Source: Corallococcus soli (GTDB lineage Bacteria; Myxococcota; Myxococcia; Myxococcales; Myxococcaceae). Taken from it: DNA of 64,000 nt. Positions 60,350 to 64,000 of the stretch are shown here, one piece after another. The DNA is taken from contig NZ_JAAIYO010000001.1 in assembly GCF_014930455.1 (NCBI RefSeq), positions 372,001 to 436,000 of the forward strand. The letters are read 5' to 3'. The notes beneath the pieces were generated by a model. It ran no database searches and had not been told where the DNA came from. It saw only the letters and a list, made by a program, of their open reading frames with translations. Both the position numbers and the translations under genes were made by a program. How positions within the stretch are numbered: position 1 is the stretch's first letter; every line of letters starts with the position of its first letter.

Positions 60350-63300
60350 GCTTCGTCTCCAGTGGCCAGGTACCGAGCAGGGCGCCCGGAGAGCTTCTCA
60401 ACGAGTCCGTCGGCTTCGAGCTTCTTGAGCGCCTTCTTGATGAGGGCCTTCGTGGCGCCCACCTCGCTCGCGAGCTCGGCCTCGGTCGGGCCCTCGGGCT
60501 GCTCGGCCTCCTCGTCGGCGTCTTCGTCCTCGTCGACCTCGGGCCTCCAGGCCTTCAGCGCGGCGAGCACGTCGCTGGGATCCACAGTCGTACGCTTCAC
60601 CGCGGCGGGCGGCGTCCACTTGCGAAGGTCGCTCACGGCGACGCCGAGGCTGTGCGCTTCGCCCGCTACGAAGTCGCGGAAGAATTCGCCGAGCTTCATG
60701 CCTCCGAAGGCCGCCGACGTCTCGTTGTGCCACTGCAGGAGCCAGGGCACGCGCTCGTCGAGGCCGGCGAGCAGCGGCACGAGGCGGTCCTTCTGCCAGC
60801 CGTCCTCCGACTTGCGGCGCTGGTAGATGCCGGAGAGCGCCTGCGCGACCTGCAGGTGGTCCCAGCCCGCCCAGCCGACGAGCGGCGTCATGTCCTCGTC
60901 GGCGTTGCCACCGGGGACCGTGACGAAGCGCTCCTTCGGCACGTCGACAGTTCCGCGCAGGCTCCAGTAGTGGCGGAGGTAATCCTTGGGGCTGTAGTTA
61001 TCCGGTGCGGGGATAGCCTTGAGATTGAGGCGCTCAAGCTCGGACTTGAGCTTCCCTTCGTCCTCGAGGCGCTGCAGGCGCCAAGCCTCCTCCCAGCTTG
61101 CACGCTTTTCCATGCCGGTCTCCGCGTAGCGGTAGCAGGCAAGGAAGGGCACACCATCGCTGTCGACGAGATCGGAAAGGACCTTCGGGAGGTCGAGTCC
61201 GCTCTCCTCGGTCAGTAGCTCGTGCGCGGCAGCGACCGCCGGATCGCTCCCGAGCTCAAGGGCGAGTTGGCGTGCGGTGCGCAGCTCCGGCGTGGTCTGC
61301 TCGCGGAACGACGCCTCGATGCGATCTAGGAGCCACATCCGAACCGCCGTGGCGAAGGAATTGGTGTCGTCCGGCGGCGACCAGCGGCGCTTGGTCTCCG
61401 GCGTTTCGAGGAGACGAAGCTGCTTCCCGTGCTCTGGATCGTCGAGAAGGCGCAACCGCTGGCGATACAGTTCGGTGAGCGGGCCCCCGACGTCCTTCGG
61501 CGCCTCGCGCTTGTGCACGCGGAACCACTCGGAAGCCGAGATGTCCGACGCGACTTCGCGTGCGAGGCGCACCTCGAAGGGGCGCTGATTCGGCTCGACG
61601 ACGACGCGTACCGCATCGACGGAGGGAGCCTGGACGGTGGGCAGCCCGAACAGACCGTACACGCGCCAGTCGATCTCCTCTTGGAGTGACACGAGGATGC
61701 CGCGTAGGCGCGCGCGCTCGGCGAGGCTCTTGGCGCGCACATCACGAAGTGCGGTGACCTTGGGGACGGCAGCGAGAGTGGATGCGACGGCCTTCTCGGG
61801 CCCGAGTTCGGCCATCTGGAGAAGGGCTTCTTCGGCAGCCACGACCAGTTCCAGCAGCTTCTCCCGTAGCCCGTCGAGCTTCGGAGCGGGAAGTTGCTGC
61901 AGGATGTTTCCAGATCGTTGTAGGCGATCTTGCCACGGTGTTTTGGACAACCGCGCGCCCTCACCAACCTGGTCTCCACCTTTCTGGAAGAAGTTGAGGC
62001 GATCCCAAAACCCAACCGTCGAGCTGTTCAGATAGCCGCACAGCGCTTGATAGTCGGCTTCGTTGCGATCGGAGTTCAGCTTGATCAGCGGAGCCGTCTG
62101 CTTGAAGAGCCTTCCACCACGGTCGAGAACGTAGTGATTGTGTGTCGCTACCTCGCCGAACACCAAGGAGAACGGGGTCTGGTGCTTCTCGATAGGTAGC
62201 TGCGGGATGGCCCAATGAGGCAATCCGACGTCGGTCATTCGAGTGCCGCCGGATACGAACCGGTTCGCCAGCCAGAATCGGTGAGGCCAGAGGAACCTTG
62301 CGAGTCCCGGCGCCGACTGCAGATTGTGCCACAGGTCCCACGAGTCTCTCGAGTAGGGCACGGGAATGTGGATGCCTGCATCCCGAAAGGCCCAGTCCCG
62401 AACTGTGTCGCCGTTTACGTAAGGGAGGAGGGATTCGACTTCCACACCAAGGCGCGTGTAGGCGGCCTTGGTGATCTCCAGAAGATCGGACGCGCGCGTG
62501 ATTGTGTCGACGCCTACGCTCTTGGCGATCTTGCCGAGGCTCGTGGGCGCGGCTTCTTCAAGCCGTTCATAGAGCGTTCGTGCACCACCACCGGCGAGGA
62601 GCCAGGGATGGCGTCTCGCTTCGAGTCGCGTGAACGACTCCACCGAGACGTACTGGCCGTCAAACCCGACCGCTTGGTGATTCGCGACAATCTCGGACCA
62701 TACCGGCGCCCGCGAAGGTTCGAACGGTGGTTCCTGCTCGCCACGCTTACCAAGTACCGCCGGAATTGCGGTCTCGGTCGGCGACCGGTTCCGGCCGAAC
62801 AGCAGGAGTGTCGGCGTGCCATGGCCCGGCAAGTAACACCCGGACGTGTCGATGATCTTCTGAACGTCAAAGCGCGGCAGGACCTTCTCAATCAGAACCT
62901 TGCCGTAGTCCCGTTTCGTCCAAGCGTTCGTGTTGATCAATCCGACGAAACCGTTGGATACAGCCAAGTCGAAGAACCGCTGCGTGAACGGGGCCCCGAG
63001 AGCCCACCTGCCAGTGATGCTGTCGTACAGTTCCTTGAAGCGGCGCTTCTTAACTCCGTCCTTCTCGGTGATGTACGGCGGGTTGCCGAGCACCGCATGG
63101 AATCGCTTCGTGAGGACGCGCTCAACGTCACCTCGACTCTCGAGCCGAAACAGCCGGTCGCCCCAGCGAAGGTCATCGTCCATCGACATCTGTCCGACGC
63201 TGAGGACACGCTGGTCGAAGCGATGCAGCAGGCTGTCGGCCACGACGACGTTCGGCTTGATGTCGGGCGCGCGCTCGAGCCGCTTGATGCCCACCGCATC

Positions 63301-64000
63301 GAGCAGCGCCAGCACGAGGCGGAAGCGCGCGATGGCCACCGCGTACGGGTTGATGTCGACGCCGTAGACCTGATCGAGCGCGCGCCGCGCGAGGTCCGCG
63401 ATGTTCTCGGTCGGAGCCTCCTTCTGCCAGCGACCGAGGAGCCGCCTGAACGCACCGAGGAGGAAGTGGCCCGAGCCGCAGGTCGGGTCGATGAGGGTCA
63501 CCTCCTTGAGACCGAATTCCGCGATGGCCGGGTCGAGCGTCTGGTCGAGGATGAACTCCTCCACGAACTCCGGCGTTTGCAAGAGCGCGTAGCGCTTGCG
63601 CACGGCCTCGGACAGGTCCTGGTACAGGTCGCCGAGGAAACGCGTGTCCTCGTTCGCGCTGTGCTTGTTTGCTTCGCTCGGCTCACGCTTGGGGAAGATG
63701 AGCGCGGGCGCGCCGCTCGCGTCGGGCTTGCGGAAGAAGTCGAGCAGTGCCTGAGCGCCTTCGCTCGACGGCGAGAGCACCCAGACGGGGTTGTGCTTCG
63801 TGTCGAATACGTCGCGCGCGCCGGGGAGCTTCGCCAGTTCGCGGAACACCGCCAGCAGGTACTCGCGCGGACCGAGGAAGGGCGCGACCTGGAGGAAGAG
63901 TGCCTCGCGGTCTTCTGCGGCGCGCAGCGCGCTGGCGGTCGCGCCTGCTACGCGCGGATCGACGTACCCGCGATCCTCCAGCGTGCGCACGAAGACGATG
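60346..64000 (-). CDS. pglX: BREX type 2 adenine-specific methyltransferase PglX (N-terminus cut by window edge)
   Basis: About 1217 residues are visible; the frame is open to the right edge. The first visible residues ([13 protein letters not shown]) match the inner part of PglX, so about 60 residues and the start lie outside. The N6-adenine methyltransferase core has motif [15 protein letters not shown] (about 167-180 from the edge) and catalytic NPPY (LGNPPYITE, about 305). The long C-terminal region includes target-recognition and helical parts and ends in a winged-helix-like tail ([20 protein letters not shown]). PglX marks the host genome by methylation so that unmodified phage DNA is recognised. 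Confidence 0.88.
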   Translation of the reverse strand, partial: IVFVRTLEDRGYVDPRVAGATASALRAAEDREALFLQVAPFLGPREYLLAVFRELAKLPGARDVFDTKHNPVWVLSPSSEGAQALLDFFRKPDASGAPALIFPKREPSEANKHSANEDTRFLGDLYQDLSEAVRKRYALLQTPEFVEEFILDQTLDPAIAEFGLKEVTLIDPTCGSGHFLLGAFRRLLGRWQKEAPTENIADLARRALDQVYGVDINPYAVAIARFRLVLALLDAVGIKRLERAPDIKPNVVVADSLLHRFDQRVLSVGQMSMDDDLRWGDRLFRLESRGDVERVLTKRFHAVLGNPPYITEKDGVKKRRFKELYDSITGRWALGAPFTQRFFDLAVSNGFVGLINTNAWTKRDYGKVLIEKVLPRFDVQKIIDTSGCYLPGHGTPTLLLFGRNRSPTETAIPAVLGKRGEQEPPFEPSRAPVWSEIVANHQAVGFDGQYVSVESFTRLEARRHPWLLAGGGARTLYERLEEAAPTSLGKIAKSVGVDTITRASDLLEITKAAYTRLGVEVESLLPYVNGDTVRDWAFRDAGIHIPVPYSRDSWDLWHNLQSAPGLARFLWPHRFWLANRFVSGGTRMTDVGLPHWAIPQLPIEKHQTPFSLVFGEVATHNHYVLDRGGRLFKQTAPLIKLNSDRNEADYQALCGYLNSSTVGFWDRLNFFQKGGDQVGEGARLSKTPWQDRLQRSGNILQQLPAPKLDGLREKLLELVVAAEEALLQMAELGPEKAVASTLAAVPKVTALRDVRAKSLAERARLRGILVSLQEEIDWRVYGLFGLPTVQAPSVDAVRVVVEPNQRPFEVRLAREVASDISASEWFRVHKREAPKDVGGPLTELYRQRLRLLDDPEHGKQLRLLETPETKRRWSPPDDTNSFATAVRMWLLDRIEASFREQTTPELRTARQLALELGSDPAVAAAHELLTEESGLDLPKVLSDLVDSDGVPFLACYRYAETGMEKRASWEEAWRLQRLEDEGKLKSELERLNLKAIPAPDNYSPKDYLRHYWSLRGTVDVPKERFVTVPGGNADEDMTPLVGWAGWDHLQVAQALSGIYQRRKSEDGWQKDRLVPLLAGLDERVPWLLQWHNETSAAFGGMKLGEFFRDFVAGEAHSLGVAVSDLRKWTPPAAVKRTTVDPSDVLAALKAWRPEVDEDEDADEEAEQPEGPTEAELASEVGATKALIKKALKKLEADGLVEKLSGRPARYLATGDEA

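Noticed and set aside
50432-64000. DISARM or classical restriction-modification as an alternative reading of the island
   Set aside because: No DrmA/DrmB-type (DUF1998) or restriction endonuclease gene is visible, while PglZ, PglY-type ATPase, BrxD and BrxHI are all present.
1-64000. tRNA, rRNA or CRISPR sequences
   Set aside because: No T-loop/acceptor pattern, rRNA-like stretch or regularly spaced repeat was recognised on either strand by eye. A covariance-model scan could still find something missed.

Overview
The window is very GC-rich DNA, coding on both strands, with frequent GTG starts and short overlaps. The gene content points to a myxobacterium of the Myxococcaceae (Corallococcus/Myxococcus type): a kinase fused to an NTPase and an FGE domain, an AgmX/PglI-type C-terminal domain, a PEGA/TPR-TonB receptor, ADYC and LA_2272-type surface proteins, and many lipoproteins. 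The genus cannot be fixed by reading alone. No tRNA, rRNA or CRISPR array was seen.

Layout. 1-1.8 kb: the 3' part of an MMPL/RND transporter with a strong terminator, then a secreted protein. 1.8-6.9 kb (minus strand): a tight five-gene unit holding myo-inositol-phosphate synthase, a PAP2/AUR1-like enzyme, a CDP-alcohol phosphatidyltransferase fused to GtrA, a secreted lipocalin-like (Svf1/AttH-like) protein and a dual-specificity phosphatase. Together these encode a plausible complete route to phosphatidylinositol and inositol phosphorylceramide. 7-18 kb: stress and redox genes (PNPOx-like protein, two aldo/keto reductases, zinc alcohol dehydrogenase, thioredoxin-like protein), a repeat surface protein followed by a GIN-domain lipoprotein, and an AgmX-type protein. 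18-22 kb (minus strand): ppiC-surA-pdxA and an alpha/beta hydrolase. 22-31 kb: small membrane proteins and lipoproteins, GIY-YIG, queE, nudC, FKBP, GNAT, a large TonB receptor and a HIT protein. 31-43 kb: large lipoproteins, a response regulator, the 1274-residue kinase-NTPase-FGE protein, an ADYC protein and a CXXCH lipoprotein. 43-50 kb: an RND efflux adaptor-pump pair and a GH77 glucanotransferase.

49.9-64 kb: a change in DNA style. A gene-poor junction with a 21-bp direct repeat and a fragment resembling an IS4-family transposase is followed by a minus-strand, translationally coupled run of pglX-pglY-pglZ-brxD-brxHI. This is a type 2 BREX (Pgl) phage-defence locus; pglX runs off the right edge and the kinase gene pglW, if present, lies beyond it.

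The two coherent systems here are the inositol-lipid operon and the BREX island. BREX type 2 is a known system, and its position beside a transposase remnant suggests acquisition by transfer. The inositol-lipid unit, with its GtrA fusion and candidate periplasmic lipid carrier, is the less charted one.
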